Source: Ricinus communis
Lineage: Eukaryota > Streptophyta > Magnoliopsida > Malpighiales > Euphorbiaceae
Assembly: GCF_019578655.1 (NCBI RefSeq)
Contig: NC_063261.1
Location: 22,981,126 to 23,045,125, forward strand
DNA: 64,000 bases
Direction of reading: 5' to 3'
Below the pieces are notes generated by a model. It was not told the DNA's origin. It saw only the letters and a program-made list of their open reading frames with translations, and did not search any database. Positions 24,661 through 38,341 of this stretch are shown here, in pieces. Within the stretch, counting starts at the first letter, position 1. Every line of letters begins with the position of its first letter. The translations under genes were made by a program, and so were the position numbers.

Positions 24661-26185
24661 AGAAGCGGTGAACACTTTGTACAACATAGAATAAAAATGA
24701 AAATGCACATTTTGCTCTTATCTTCCCACACATGTTTTATTGACTTCGGTTTATGTAGAATTATAGATCGGGATACAATATTATGACAATTGTGTTATAA
24801 TACCTTTCTTTTCAATATCATTCTTAATAAATTTATATTACGTTAAAATTATTTTTAATTATAAATAAAAAGCAAAAATCGGAATATTAATTTATCATTA
24901 TTATATTTAATTCAAATGATAAAATTTATAGATTTTAAATTCATGATTTTTATAATTTCTCTACCCAAACTAGATCTTAAAGAAAATATTGAATTCAACA
25001 TATTTTTTAACTTTAAAGAATCCATCAAAAGTTTTGGACACAAACTCTAATATTAAATATGAACTTCCAACACATTAATCTCCATTTGGGTATGGCAATT
25101 GAGTCGGTGTATTTAGATATCTAATTTGACCGCATCATGATGAGATGCACTCAAATAATTATAAACAGATATGGGATGAGTTTGGAATTAAATTCTAATA
25201 TCCGTATCAGGTTTGATTCGAATTTTTATTTAAGTATCTTTAGTCGAATCCAATTATTTAAATAGATATAGATATAGGATACTCAAATCTGGTATTCAAT
25301 GCCTGTTTAAAAAAACAAGCATAAATGTATATGTATATATATAAATAAATAGATGTTTAATAGAAAGAGTACTCTTACTTATTTAAATATTTATAAGATT
25401 TATTTAATAGTTTTATATATTAAATAAATTTTTATTTAGTATACGAATATTTTTATTTAATATTATAATAAATATAATTTTTAAGATAATTTAAGATGAG
25501 TTTGGATGTATATATTTTAATCAAGTTAATTTTGATTATAATTAAATAGGCAGACCGCAAATTGGGAATGTGCTGTTGGGTAGACTCAATCTACTAAGAA
25601 TGAGTAGTGGAATTCATGTGCTTGCTCTTTGCTCAATCACTATTTGCCAGTCTATTTTATTAAGGCCGAACTATAAAATTTACTTTTAACATAAAATATT
25701 ATTTTATTTATCAATAAAAATAATAAGAATATCACTTGGACACATTATTTTTCTACCATAAGCAATTATAATAGTTTTTTCATGTTTTTTCTAATAAAGA
25801 AAATAACTTTTTAATTTATTTTAAAATACTTTATTTACTTAAATTATTTTTAATTTTATAAAAGACAGTAATTATATTTATTTTATGGAATAAAATATCT
25901 ATATAAATTTTATATTATTCTCTCAAATATTTTTATTATCTTTATTTTTATTTTATCTTTTTATTATGATTTATAACATAAAGTAATACTCTCAAATCAC
26001 TCTATAAATTAATATATTTTATAAAAATTAAATAATCTTTTTAGAAATTTATTTTTATTTTTTGATAATAACTATTTTTAAAAATGTTTAAAAATTATAA
26101 AAAAAACTAACAAATAAGAACTTTGAAAATAATAATAATAGAAGTAATAAAAAAATTAAAGAGGAAAATTTAATACAATAAAGAT
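24661..26185. other. AT-rich spacer with degenerate GATAT/ATCCGA repeat
   Basis: No gene. At about 25085-25330 there is a degenerate stretch of short repeated words (GATAT, CGAATCC) also seen at 30460-30980; both resemble a common non-coding plant repeat type. Otherwise A/T-rich without long reading frames. Confidence 0.45.
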
Positions 26186-26641
26186 TTAATTGTCAAAAAA
26201 ATTCCCGAACTTTGCGCTGTTATTAAATCTAGCATGTAGTTTTTAAATTTTGAATTCCAACATCATACTTTAACATTGATTTCAATTTTAGCATTTAATA
26301 AAGTAAAATGTTAAATCCGTTAGCTTGATGTGAACTCCGATAACAACAAAAAAGCACCAAGTCAATATTAGAGTTGTTGATTCGTTCTATTACTAAAATA
26401 TTATCATTTTAAGTACATAATTAATTTTTTTTCTTAATTTTAAAGTTTTTATTAATATTATGTGCTTAAACGATAATATTTTAATAGTAAGGGTGCTGAT
26501 TCAATTTCTCATTTTTATTGTTGTTGTCGAAGTTCACGTCACGTTAATAAATTTTATTGATAATTTCATCGGAAATTAAAATTGAAATTAATGTTAAAAT
26601 TTGATGCTAAAATTAAAATAATAGATTTTTTTTACAATTAA
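26186..26641. mobile_element. Small inverted-repeat (MITE-like) element
   Basis: The left end TTAATTGTCAAAAAAATTC recurs inverted at the right end, where the minus strand reads TTAATTGTAAAAAAAATC. The spacing is about 456 bp. The interior has no coding potential. The ends are AT-rich and short (about 18 bp), and no unambiguous target duplication could be read, so superfamily is unassigned. Confidence 0.55.
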
Positions 26642-29600
26642 GCCTACAATGAATATAAAACTAAATTTGAAAAACCTTTTATGTGGTGTTTCATTAATTT
26701 TGTATTACTTGATGATTTGACTTTTTCTATGGATAAAATAGGGCTAAAGTGTCAAATTGCCCATGAACTTGTAAAGTCCAATTAACCCCAAATTAACTTT
26801 TTTGGCCAAATCACCCAAGATATTTGTAAATCAATTCATCCTTTAGTTAGCTCTTAAGTTTGGACGTGAAAGAAACGCGTCAATTAAATAATGGAAATGT
26901 CAATGAAATGATTTTTGCAACGTTAAAAAGAAGAAATCAATTGAATCTCTCTCTTTTTCTTTCTTTCAAAAAATTCTTCAAATATCTAAACCCTAAATTT
27001 AAAGAACCATAGGAAAACCAGCAAATGGATGAATTGTACATAATGGAGGATCAACAAAAACAAATTTCAATCTAAATTCACATCAAATGGAGAATCAACA
27101 AAATAACAATTGACCATGACTCACATTCAAATCAAAATCTTGCAAATATTAATGGCAAAATTGGACTTTGGGGGACAGTTAGAGAAGTTGATTTTTGTTC
27201 GTGGGATCTAAAGAGATTTCAGAATTTCAAGTTAGCAAAACAAACAGAAAAAGAAAAGTAATAAAATTGGTATGAAGAAAATTACTTTAGTTCTCTGTGA
27301 CATTTACTGAAAGTTAAACAAACATACTTAAAAGTATAAACTTAAATGAAATTAATCTCATTTTCCCTATTTTCTCCGTAACAAATAATAAGTATTAAAT
27401 CCTAAATCAAAACAGCAAAATTTTAAAAGCCATAAACTCAGTTTCTCCCTTTTAACAATACCAAGTCAAAATCTAAATAGCACAAAAACAAATAATAAAA
27501 TCATGATTAGGAGAAGAGAAAGTCTTCATGATCCACTCAAAGCCTAAGCAACTGTAATTTTCTTTCTTCAAATTGCATCGTAGCTACCATAATCAAGGAA
27601 AGTTGCAACCGTATAATGAAACCCATATGTTATATATGATTATTTTGATACTAATTTCACTGCTCTAAAAGCATGAAAATGAGATTTGAAAGCTTAAATT
27701 ATACTTCTTTTCAAAAGGGAAGAGAGAGAGCATAAAAGAAAAAGAAAAAAAAAATAAGGAAAAGATAATGAAAATAACATTTATTTATTTTTAATATATA
27801 TCACTTGCTGGAAATGAGTGTGCAAGTCAATCTCTTAAAGGGGTGAACTGACCAACTTTGCAAATGTCAAGTCTCTTAATAGAATGCGACAATGAACACC
27901 ACAAGAAAAAGAAAAACATTACTTGCTGTTTTCAACCATTTGATTTCTATTCATAGTTGGCGGTCTATCACGCAACCAACTTAATTTAGCCAATACAGAG
28001 ATTGATGAGTAAAACAGGTATGTGTCAATAATTTCTTTTGGCTCACAATTCATAATGATCCCAATCCAACTAATCAATTGAAATTTCATCATTATTCCAA
28101 AATCTCCTATCAAACTGATGTGGGTTTTTCCATTCTATACTAGTGCAAGTTTTTTTTTTTATTATTATTTAAATTAAAAAATATTTTATAGATTTTATTA
28201 TGTATGAAATCAAATTTCCATTCTATTTGTATTTTCAAAATTTATTACACATTTCTATAGATTTATAGAATTTTGTAAAACTAATTATAGATAAAGTTAA
28301 TATAAAATTTTATAAAACGATAAAGTTAACACAAGATAAAATAGAAAAAGAAAATATTAATATTATATATTGGATATATAAAAACAAAATAACTGAAAAC
28401 ATTCACACTCTTTATTTCATACTAATTGGCTTACTTATAATAAAATATTAGCTAAGTTAGACTAAATTATCCTTCAAATTATTACAAAATTGGTTACACT
28501 TATTCCAATACAAGAATAAAATAAAAAAAATAATAATATTACATTAGATATATAAAAGTGACAAATAATTAAAAAAATTTGATTTGAAAAATAGACAATT
28601 AGTATGAAAAGAAAAGAAGATAATTAGTATAAAATAGGAAAAATAATAAGTACAACATTTAAACATGCATAATTTCACTCACCTAAATAGTTAATAAGGA
28701 AGTCAAGTGGAAAAATATTAATATCACATGCCACTACAAATGAATAAAAGCTACAATTTGCCTTAAATTAACATGCAAATTATTTGAGTTGGCTCACCAG
28801 TCATTAGAGTTATAAATAGATTTACCCCATTTTTATTTTAACTCCATCAGTGTCTTAGGTTGATAAGAGTTCTTTTAAACTTGTTGAAGTATATTAATAA
28901 GCTAATTTTTCAATTTAATATTAACACTCATGACCTGAATCTGAAGAAAGAGTTTATTTAAGCTTGTAAATAGCTCATTTATACTTAATTACCAACGCAT
29001 ATTTTTTTTATAATTAAATCTGAAAATGAAAAAATAAAATATCAATTAATATTTGAGTCATAACTACTATTCTATTTAACACTCGAGTAGTATAAAAAGT
29101 ATAACCAATGCTTGCATTTTTATATTAGTATTTATATATTTTATAAAATGTTATAAGAATTACAATTACTATTTCTAGTTCTATACTAATATTTTGAAAA
29201 TATTTTTATTTTAAACCTATATTTATAAATAAATATTTAGACTTGTGAAATAGTAAATTATCACAATATTGTTTGGCTCAGGCTAAACTCTTCTAGTTAA
29301 CAAGTGATTTTAAGCCTAAATTTTGAATTCCATTTTCATCGCATCAAAACTTGATTTATTTATGGTTCTGCTTATAATATTGTATCATTAATCCTGGAGA
29401 AGGTTTACTTTGTTTTATAGATTTTGCAAGTTTACTTCTGATGACATAGTTTACATCTTAAATTTAAGAGTAATAACTTGTCAAGAAAAGTAAGCTATTA
29501 ATAAGGTTTTTAATTTTGTCTGCTACTTAAAATAATAGTTAGAAGGCGTCGGATGGAATTGTTTAACCACTCACTCTAATAGCTCAATTAATAATAGTTT

Positions 29601-29892
29601 TAAGTTGTAAAGTATGTAGTAATTGTAAAATAATGAATATATCTAACATGTTGTGTCTAACCTTTTATATAGAAACTAAAAATTTTTCTAATCCTACAGT
29701 AAGTAAGACTTTGTGAATGTAAAATCTTTCAATTCTATTAGAATTAGTCTTTTTGGTTATACAACATAATTCTAGGTTGTGTCAAATTTTTCAACTAGAG
29801 TCCGACTATGACTTAATTTTCAAGACTTCTTGTTGCATTTAGATTTGAACTTAGTTAACTTTGTATTTTTTGGTTGTAACAACTCAGTATGA
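26642..29892. other. AT-rich intergenic spacer
   Basis: No gene recognised. At about 26741-26860 there is a stretch (GGGCTAAAGTGTCAAATTGCCC...) resembling the ends of plant inverted-repeat transposons, but no convincing opposite end was found. A 64-codon open stretch at 28113-27919 (-) has no recognisable features. Confidence 0.5.
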
Positions 29893-30168
29893 ATGTTCGA
29901 TTATCATTATATGCTCGGCCTATTTGTGTGTTCGGTCTATTTCTTTGTGCTCGGCCTACTCTTTTCTGTTTGACATATTCTTTCATGCTCGACCTATTCT
30001 TTTATGGTCGGCTTATTCTTTCATGCTCGAACTATTCTTTTATGCTCGGTTTATTCTTCCATGCTCGACCTATTTTTCTATGCTCGATCTATTTTTTTGT
30101 GGTCGGCTTATTCTTTTATGGTAATCTTATTTTTCATGCTTGGCCTACTCTCTATGTTTGGCCTATAT
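29893..30168 (+). repeat. 19-bp minisatellite
   Basis: About 14 degenerate tandem copies of a 19-bp unit close to TGCTCGGCCTATTCTTTTA. Consecutive TG(C/G)TCG starts at 29986 and 30005 show the 19-bp period. Because 19 is not divisible by 3, the array opens short reading frames in all forward frames (Leu/Phe-rich); these are by-products of the repeat, not genes. Confidence 0.9.
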
Positions 30169-31139
30169 TTTGATCAATTATCAATAATTTATAATAATTC
30201 AATATATTGTTAATTTTTTTTATTTATAGAAAAATTATAATTATATCAATTAATTAATTCTTATATTTAAAGAGTATAAATTTTATGTATCGGGTTTTTA
30301 GCCGGTACACTGCACACTTTATTTTAAAAAAATATGTTTTAAATACTTATGATAAAGAAAATTAAAATATTGGAAAGCATGCTAAGTCAACAATTATGAC
30401 AATTTAAATTCGGATTTCATACATACAATTTTAGTTTAAAACTGTGAAATTAAGAATTGCAACGGATAGGATACCCACCCATATAAGGATATCTGATCTA
30501 AATCCGATTAAAATACGCGTATTCGAATCCGTCCCAAACCCATTTAAAAAATTATTTTTGTTACCTAGACCCGTCCCAAACCCGAACAGAAACTTGCATA
30601 ATATCCAAATTTGATTAAAATCTATTTTAAATTAAATATTCAGATAATTAAATTCTAAAATATATTAACAAAAATTAATGTAAATAAAAAATATAAAATA
30701 TAAGCTAATCAAATTTAAATAATCAATATTAAATATTTAATATATTAATACAATCCAAACATAAATTTAGTAAAATTTAAATTCTAAAAAATAAAAATAA
30801 AATAAGATATAATAAATTTTAATATAATCATGTTTGAATAATGCATACCCACATATTCAAATCGAATTCAATACGAATAGAAAAATTAAATTTTAAATCT
30901 ATTCTAAATTTATTTATTATTATTCGAATCTTTTTTATTAGAATTCATTCAGATCATATATCCGAAAATATCCATAACACTGCCAACCCAAATGCAAAAC
31001 CATTGATTACATTCTAATTTCAAAAATTAACCAGACAAAAAATTAAAAATTTCAGTTCAGCCGGTTCGGTTTTAGTCAGTTGGGAAGACCAGTTGGGTTA
31101 ATGGGCAATGTTTTGGACATATATGTTACATCCACACAT
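30169..31139. other. AT-rich spacer with degenerate repeat
   Basis: No gene. The stretch 30460-30980 has repeated GGATAT/ATCCGA/CCCAAACCC words like 25085-25330. Its ends (GCAACGGATAGGATACC and, on the minus strand, GGCAGTGTTATGGATATTTT) are weakly alike, so it may be an old inverted-repeat element. Near 31055 there is the low-complexity GGTTCGGTTT motif common in plant spacers. Confidence 0.45.
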
Positions 31140-31720
31140 AGGAATCTTTAATACGTTTGAGACAAGAAGGAAAGGAAGCAAACCCTAGAAAGAAGCAATT
31201 TTAAGGCATAGTCCTCATTGAAGAGAGCAAAAAGTTATGAAAGGGTGGGGCTTTTAACCGCTTGAATTTGAAAACCCCAAAAAAAGTGTTGATATTGAGA
31301 GAGACAGATAGGTATAGTCCCCGATCGAAGTATGTGCAATGCACCCACCGCCTCATTGTATATACAGACAGCTGAGGCACAGGGAGAAAACAGAGAGCGT
31401 GGGTGGCTCGGGTCAGGTCAGTTTTTGGTGGCCATGTTTGGTGTATATGTATGAGCCGTAGATGGCATTGGCTTTCGATCCTTTTGTCTTCACATGCAGA
31501 CAATGACGTCTTGCCACCCAGTCTCACCCCACTCAAGACTCTTTCTTTTTGGTGTATTTTCACTTTTAATCCCTCAGCAATTACCCGCAAGCAAAGGCAA
31601 AGAAAAAGTCCTCTTCTTTTAGGAAAGGAAATTTGCTTTGAGCAATTTTGAAGGAACCCATTCCTTCTATTAATATCTTCTATGCTCACTTTCCCACTTC
31701 AACAGCTAATGTATTAGCCA
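31140..31720. other. GC-normal island of unknown nature
   Basis: This roughly 580-bp block is distinctly less AT-rich than its flanks. It has an open stretch of 162 codons on the minus strand (31689-31201) and a shorter one on the plus strand; neither shows a domain, signal or conserved motif known to me. It could be a gene fragment, a non-coding RNA exon or chance. Confidence 0.35.
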
Positions 31721-33840
31721 AGCTGTCCCAATAGCACTATGCAATTAATTGACATTTTTCTTTTAACACAAAGAAAAACAAACTCCTCAAATTGGTTTAC
31801 ATTACATGTGTAATGGTTAGAATTTGCACAATTAAAGAACTGCAAAGACAATAAATTTTTATCAATATTAATAGATGGTAGATGAAAACTTTTAAATTCG
31901 AAAACTATATAGTCACTATAAATAAAAATATTAATTAATTCATTTATGATTGAAAATATTTATTAAAATATTAACTACACATCATATTATAGAAGCACAT
32001 AGTTATTAACTTATATTTATCAAAATACATATTCATATACATTTATATATTAAAACGTCACATAAAATTAAAACTAATCCGCTAATTCCATAAACAATAG
32101 TTAGAAACAATATTTAAAAGTTGAATATCAGTGATAGAATCGTCAATAATTCAATTATCGATTTAATTGATTGGACTGCTAATTAAATAAAGTCTTTGAA
32201 TTCTATCTTAAAATATTTATAGTAAGAACAGATTCAAGTAGTCTCTTGTGATTAATGATTATAGTCAAATTAGTTGGTCATATTTGTCAATTCTAATTAA
32301 AATAATAGGTTGACCAAATCCATTATTTTTAAAGTATAATCATTGAATTGATTATGAATTTATAAATACTAATTTCTCAATATTAAATTTTTTTTGATAT
32401 ATATATCTATTTTGACAGATAGATATTTTAATATATATTTTTATTTTTAATACATAAGATTTAAATTTATATATAATCTTATAATTTTTATTAATTAATT
32501 AATTAATGATCTATATTCTAATTGACCAATAATTATAATTCCAAGAGATAATATATTAATTATATTTTAATATTATATTAACTAATAAATAAATTATTTA
32601 ATTAGATATTCTAAAAATATTTATTAATTATGTTAAAATTAATTAACATATTAGTTTTTTAATTAGATATAATTTTATTCTATAAAATATATTTATTAAT
32701 AAATTAATGTTTAAGTATAAAATAATTTTTAATTCTAAAAATAGTAATATCAATTATATTAATAATATTAATTTATATTTAAAATTAATTAATAATACTT
32801 TTAAAATAAATTTTTACATTATTATATCAATAAAATATTAAAATATTAAGAAACTAAAAATAACATTAAAAAATTAATTTATTGTTATTTTTGAAATATT
32901 ATATATAAATATTATATTTATTATTTATTAAAATTTATCTATATTAATTTTATAGTTAAAATAATAATAATAACTGTAAACGATGAATTTTGAATTTAAC
33001 TATCAAACCATCTGATTAATCTGATTTTTAAAATAGTAAACAGAAGCTTTATCGCAAATCTGTGTTCCTTAAAACAGTGATTAGATCTTCATAATATAAT
33101 AATATTGGTAATTTAACAGAGAGACAGAAATCTATAGACGAAAGCAATGGTGGTTTATCCACTTAACCTACCATTTTATGGCATGCGGTTGTTGAGGGAC
33201 ACCATACCTAAAAATGGACAATGTCTCATCCATATTGTTATAAATATTACAAATATCTTTCTCATAAATATAAATTATATACTAGATTCTCTATTTCAAT
33301 TTCACACAAACACATAGAAAATAAGAAAAGTGGGGCCAAGTACCTACACATAAATATTAATTTTAAATATTTAGTATTAAATATTAAAATATTTTCATTT
33401 ATATATATATAATCCAATACAACTATTTGACACATGAGATTAATTGACACAAAAAGAACTATTTGAGAAATAAAAAATAATTTTATGCTAATAATAAGCT
33501 AAAAATACTAAGAAACAAAACAGCTTATTACTTGTTTGAAGAGAAAAAGAAAAAGAGGGAAAAGAGCAATGATCTTCCTTTAGGAAATGGTACAGTAGTG
33601 TTATTGCAGAAAACTATTTGGGGTCAAAATTATGGAATGGAAGGGTAATAATTGAGCGGCGAAGTGCAAAGTCATTGGTTCAACCTTTTATGGTATGAAG
33701 TTGTTGAGTACAGAGTCCAAAGGCTCATTCTACTAGGAAAGCTTGAAACTTGTAGAGACTGAGAGAGAGAACAGAAAAAAGCCATTGCACTTGAACCAAA
33801 GGAGTCAAGCTAAAACCACCACTCTGCAAAACCACTTATG
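31721..33840. repeat. AT-rich spacer containing repeat copy D
   Basis: The sequence is extremely AT-rich. About 32395-32990 resembles the C copy at 38953-39647 in several phrases (ATACATAAGATTTAAATTTATATATAATCTTATA, TTAATTATATTTTAATATTATATTAACTAATAAAT). No end motif was clear. No coding gene was found; 33221-33450 has short open stretches on both strands. Confidence 0.45.
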
Positions 33841-33869
33841 CCATTACAGCGCCAGAACACGAATCTCTT

Positions 33870-33884
33870 ATAAATTTATATAGT
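33870..33884 (+). promoter_or_regulatory. Possible TATA region, AHL gene
   Basis: A TTTATATAG motif lies about 860 bp upstream of the AHL start codon. The intervening leader likely contains an intron: a good donor G|GTGAGT occurs at about 34174 and a TTTTCAAG acceptor just before GATCAAACATGG. This is inference from motifs only. Confidence 0.3.
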
Positions 33885-34741
33885 ACGCCTACCTGATTTT
33901 TTAATCAACGTACAGTCGCAGCAGCAGCTAGCTAGCCCACCAACTGGCAAATTTAGCCACTGATATCTGGAGGACCCCTAGAACTAGAAACAGAAGCTAC
34001 TCTTGCCTTGCCGTACTTAGCTGACTCTCTCTCTGTTCAGGGTTTTACGAGATTCTGAAAAGAGAAAGAGAAAGACATGGAAAGATAGTTTCTTATTTTT
34101 CTTTCTTTGATTAAAAAGCTGTGCGCTATTAGACTCAGTAGTACTCACGTATTCTCGAAGTAGTCAGTATTTGAGGTGAGTTTCATTGCTCTTGTAGTCT
34201 TCTAAGAGTTCTTTTGCGGAGAGGGATACTTTCCGTTCTTCTTTTTTGGGGTTTGAATTTGGGGGTTAGATCTCTATAAGTTTTTGGATTTAAGGAAGTG
34301 GATTTTGGTTGTGTTTATGTTGTTTGGATCTGATGTTAGGGTTTTTGATTTTCATGCAAAACAAAATAAACCCATGTCTCTAATGTCTGATTCATGCAAG
34401 ATGCGCATTAGCTGGGTCTGGTTGATAGAAGTTTTGGGTAAGGAATAAAAGATAAGGTTTTGGATTTGTATATGTTATCTATATATTTGGATTTTGGATT
34501 CTTTATTAAAGATCTTTCCATCTGCATAACAAGCAAACCAACAAACACCGAAAAAAAAAAAAAAACAAAAGTTTAAGCTATACACTTAGTCAATCTTCCT
34601 TTAGTTGTTGTGTTCTTGTCACTTTCTGATTCAACAAAGGAAAGAGTGACAATATGAAGAGGGCTTATTTTGGGTTCTTGAATTTTCCTTCTTTGTTTAA
34701 AACTCTTAGAGGAGCCTAATTCTTGTTTTCAAGGATCAAAC

Positions 34742-35770
34742 ATGGCAAATCGCTGGTGGGCTGGAAATGTTGCCATGAGAGGTGTTGATCCAATATCTTC
34801 AGCTTCATCACTTCATCTGAGGAACCCAGAAGAAGTGGAAGCTATTGGATTGAATCGGTTGGGTCCAAGAAGAGAACAACAAGATGTCATCGACACAAAC
34901 ACAAACACCAACAATAACACCAATAGCCCTAAAACCACCTCCACCTCCACCACCACCCCCACTAAAAACCAAAGCCAAGATGAACAAGAAGACAGTAGAG
35001 ACAACAACCAAGAATCTGAAGACCATAATTTAGCTCTTGAGACTGTCGAACCAGGCAGCGGCAGCTCATCTCGCAGGCCTCGAGGCAGGCCTCCTGGTTC
35101 AAAAAATAAACTAAAACCACCAATAGTTGTCACCAAAGAAAGCCCTAATGCTCTTCGCAGCCATGTTCTTGAAATCAGCTCTGGAACTGACATAGTAGGA
35201 AGCATTTCCAATTTTGCTCAACGCCGCCACCGTGGTGTTTCAATCCTAAGTGGAAGTGGGATAGTTACTAATGTTACTCTTAGGCAACCAGCAGCACCTG
35301 GTGGAGTAATTACTCTGCATGGAAGATTTGAGATTTTATCATTATTGGGTTCATTTCTGCCACCCCCATCACCACCAGGAGCGACAACATTGACTGTGTA
35401 TTTGGCCGGTGGGCAGGGGCAGGTGGTGGGAGGGACAGTGATGGGGCAACTAGTAGCAGCAGGACCTGTAATGGTGATAGCAGCAACATTTACTAATGCT
35501 ACATTTGAGAGATTACCACTTGAAGAACAAGAGCAGGAAGGTATGCAATTGCAGCAACAGGTGACTTCTGGAACGAATAATAGCAATACTGCTGGTGGTG
35601 GCAGCAGCGGCGGCGGTGATGGTAATAATTCAGGATCTCAATCTTCTCAGGCTATGGCTGAGCATGGTTCAATGCCTGTCTATAATTTGCCACCGAATTT
35701 GCTACCCAATGGGCAAATGCCACATGAGGTGTTTTGGGGTCCTCCTCCACGTCCACCTCCATCTTTCTGA
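34742..35770 (+). CDS. AHL: AT-hook motif nuclear-localized (AHL) protein
   Basis: A single uninterrupted exon encodes 342 aa, as usual for type-I (clade A) AHL genes. A low-complexity Asn/Thr-rich and acidic N-terminal region precedes one AT-hook, [12 protein letters not shown] (residues 112-123), which binds the minor groove of AT-rich DNA. The PPC/DUF296 domain follows (about 133-258), with [14 protein letters not shown] (194-199) and [16 protein letters not shown]; this domain forms trimers and recruits transcription factors. The tail is Gln/Gly/Ser-rich and ends in a proline-rich [11 protein letters not shown], seen in several family members. It probably acts in the nucleus as a chromatin-associated regulator of growth or flowering. 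The ATG is the first after upstream stops. Confidence 0.95.
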   Translation: MANRWWAGNVAMRGVDPISSASSLHLRNPEEVEAIGLNRLGPRREQQDVIDTNTNTNNNTNSPKTTSTSTTTPTKNQSQDEQEDSRDNNQESEDHNLALETVEPGSGSSSRRPRGRPPGSKNKLKPPIVVTKESPNALRSHVLEISSGTDIVGSISNFAQRRHRGVSILSGSGIVTNVTLRQPAAPGGVITLHGRFEILSLLGSFLPPPSPPGATTLTVYLAGGQGQVVGGTVMGQLVAAGPVMVIAATFTNATFERLPLEEQEQEGMQLQQQVTSGTNNSNTAGGGSSGGGDGNNSGSQSSQAMAEHGSMPVYNLPPNLLPNGQMPHEVFWGPPPRPPPSF

Positions 35771-37591
35771 TAGAGAAAGAAATGGCTTGGATTAGCTGAC
35801 TGATATGGCATAAAAGTTCACTGGACATTTTCATGTAAGCATAGCGAGGAAGGTAGGATTCTTTTTGTTGGGTTTAGTACTACTTGGGAAAATTAGCTAC
35901 CTTTGATACTTAGTTTTTGCTATGTGTTAAAAGCCTATCTGCGTCCTTTACCTCCTTAATCAACCTGTTTTCTTTTTTTCCTGGAAGAATATTGTGTTCT
36001 TTTTCTATATGCTGTAGGAAAAGAAGCATATTCAAGAACTACTCTCAAGTTGGTGCTAATGGAAATTTATGCAGGAGTCACAGAAAGTAACTCTTCTTTT
36101 TTTTATCTGTTCTATGGTAAGCAAATGTCAAAGCTAGCCATGCCATTTTGCTTTATTTTCTTTAATGAATGATTATGATAGTGTGATGAGACGAATATAT
36201 GATATTGGATGATCAAAAGAATTTCAATTTAGGTGCTCAATATATTAATGACTAAATAATTTTATGTATGACCACTAAAGCAAAATGATTTTTTGTATGG
36301 GAAGGTGGGGTTTGATTCTTCGTCCATACCCTAAAATGGGTCGTTTCAGATTCAATTCTCAAGAGTTGGACAGAACTTTTGAGAGGCATGAATTTGAATA
36401 ATTATTTGGTTTTGGGACAGTTTTCCCAAGTTGTGTTGTCTCACTGCAAGTTGATTGAATGCTTTACACCTTAGTATATTTTGAGTCATTTATATTTTTG
36501 ACACGAGGTGGCCATTCCTGCCAATAATGGCCAGTTTGACTCTGTCCCCTTTATACTACCATCTGAAAGGTATATTAAAGTATTATCCATGAAAGGTATA
36601 TCAAAATATTATCCAGCATCTTCTTTAACTGCAGTATGAGCAAATAATATCTAGTGTTCTCATAGTTCCCTATCCTTTCTCCTTAACAGCACAACACATT
36701 TTATTCATAGTTAGTAAAGAGGGGTGTGAAGTTGGATACACCCACGAATTTTAACTGTAGTGTTAGCATCTTATGATCTATGTGGATGGTTAAGGAATTA
36801 TGAATTATTATTTTTAGATCTATTTTAAGATCTTCCTTTCTGGGTTCAAGCAATTGGATTCAGTTTGTTGACTTTCTTGTTATAAATGTTTGTCTTACAT
36901 AGCCACGACACGATTGTATTAATGCCAAAATCTCAACAACTTTAGTTTTTCGTTATTAATGAAATTGTCCATTTCCTAGTTTATGCCGTGCTATATATAT
37001 ATATATACAGTCTTGTTGGTCCAACCAAACATAGGGGATATGATGTCATAACAGTTAGAACTTTGATTCTTCTTTAAATTTTTGTAATTTTATGCAACTA
37101 TTTATTAGATGAACTCGCCCCATAATGCTATGAATTGTTAAATAAGACTCTGAAGGTTTGGTACATAGCTTGCCTTGCAAACCATATCTATGACAATGAA
37201 GTTGGATAAAATTTTTGACCAAGTCATATTTTTGTTTCATTTTTTGTCAAAGGTAGTTGATGTAATCACAAATAGTGGCTTTTCAAGATAGTAGATAGAT
37301 ATTGAGGAAATATGAACATGTATTTGCTATCTGTCTCTCTGATATTAGGTTTCTGTATCTGGTCATGAAATCTGACACTAGGACATGCTGTTATTTTCTT
37401 GATTTTTAGAGCTAAAGGGCTAAAGGACAAAGTTGAAATTTGTGCTTGTATTGGTAACTTTGTCTGACAATTTCTAGTGTTTGATTCGGAGGAATTGTGT
37501 TGCGGTGGTACGTTGCCAAGGATTAGAAAGTAAGAAGATAAGTTACAGATTTTGTTTTCTTGGAGTGAATGGGGCATATGCTGTTATTTGT

Positions 37592-37636
<45 letters not shown>

Positions 37637-38341
37637 AGTCTGCAGCTCCAGGAGTACTGGATGCTGTGCATTTCTCTATTTTGTACCTTTTCGGATTGCT
37701 TACAGTTTATGATTCTTGCATTTGGAGTTTCTATGGCTATTTTCATGGGTTTCAGATTACATTTCTCATTGCTATTTTGAGACCATGCTGCTGTAAAATT
37801 GAGAATGGAATCAGCCATTGATATGCTACTTGCTCTTATTAGAGTATGTGTATATATCCCTGTTACCAGTCTGGAGAAAAATTTGGAATGTGGAGTTGAA
37901 TTTACATAAATTGCATTTGCTGTTTATTCTTTTCTTCCATGTTGCAATTACAAAAGGTTATCTATGTTTGTAGTTAACTCTTTCTGGAATGTAAGGATTA
38001 TCCATGCCTTGTGATTTAGAAAATCTAACCAGCAGCAACCTGGAAAATAGAAAAATAAAACCTGAAAGGCTTATATTAATCAAATAGAGATTACAAATTA
38101 AAGGTCGTGCACAGCCATAGCTGACTCATGACGAGGCCCTGTCAGGCCATTGAGAACCATGTCATTTACAGCTTTGACGTGATTATGAGAATTTCTTTTT
38201 AATTTATAAAATGTCATAATGAAATGTGGGATACATAATAGGTACATAATAGAAGTAATTATTTTGCTACAAAGTAAAAAACACAAATATTCTTTTCACT
38301 TAGCTGGCTTTTAAGTGTTATGTTAAATTTTGTAGAAAATA
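35771..38341. other. 3' flank of AHL and intergenic spacer
   Basis: The likely 3' UTR of AHL runs to about 36100. No coding gene was found afterwards. A (TA)n microsatellite lies at 37591-37633, flanked by short mirror-image open stretches that are not coding. Confidence 0.5.
37591..37633. repeat. (TA)n microsatellite
   Basis: About 21 uninterrupted TA dinucleotides. Confidence 0.95.

Noticed and set aside
29861..30213. Three overlapping Leu/Phe-rich open frames that look like a membrane protein
   Set aside because: They are produced by the 19-bp minisatellite, whose period keeps all three forward frames open.
31320..31425. Possible miR408-like precursor (CAGGGAGAAAACAGAGAG text)
   Set aside because: Only partial word similarity; no opposite arm with mature-like sequence and no hairpin.
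37543..37821. Open frames on both strands with poly-(Tyr/Ile)
   Set aside because: They run through the (TA)n microsatellite, which encodes Ile-Tyr repeats in any strand.
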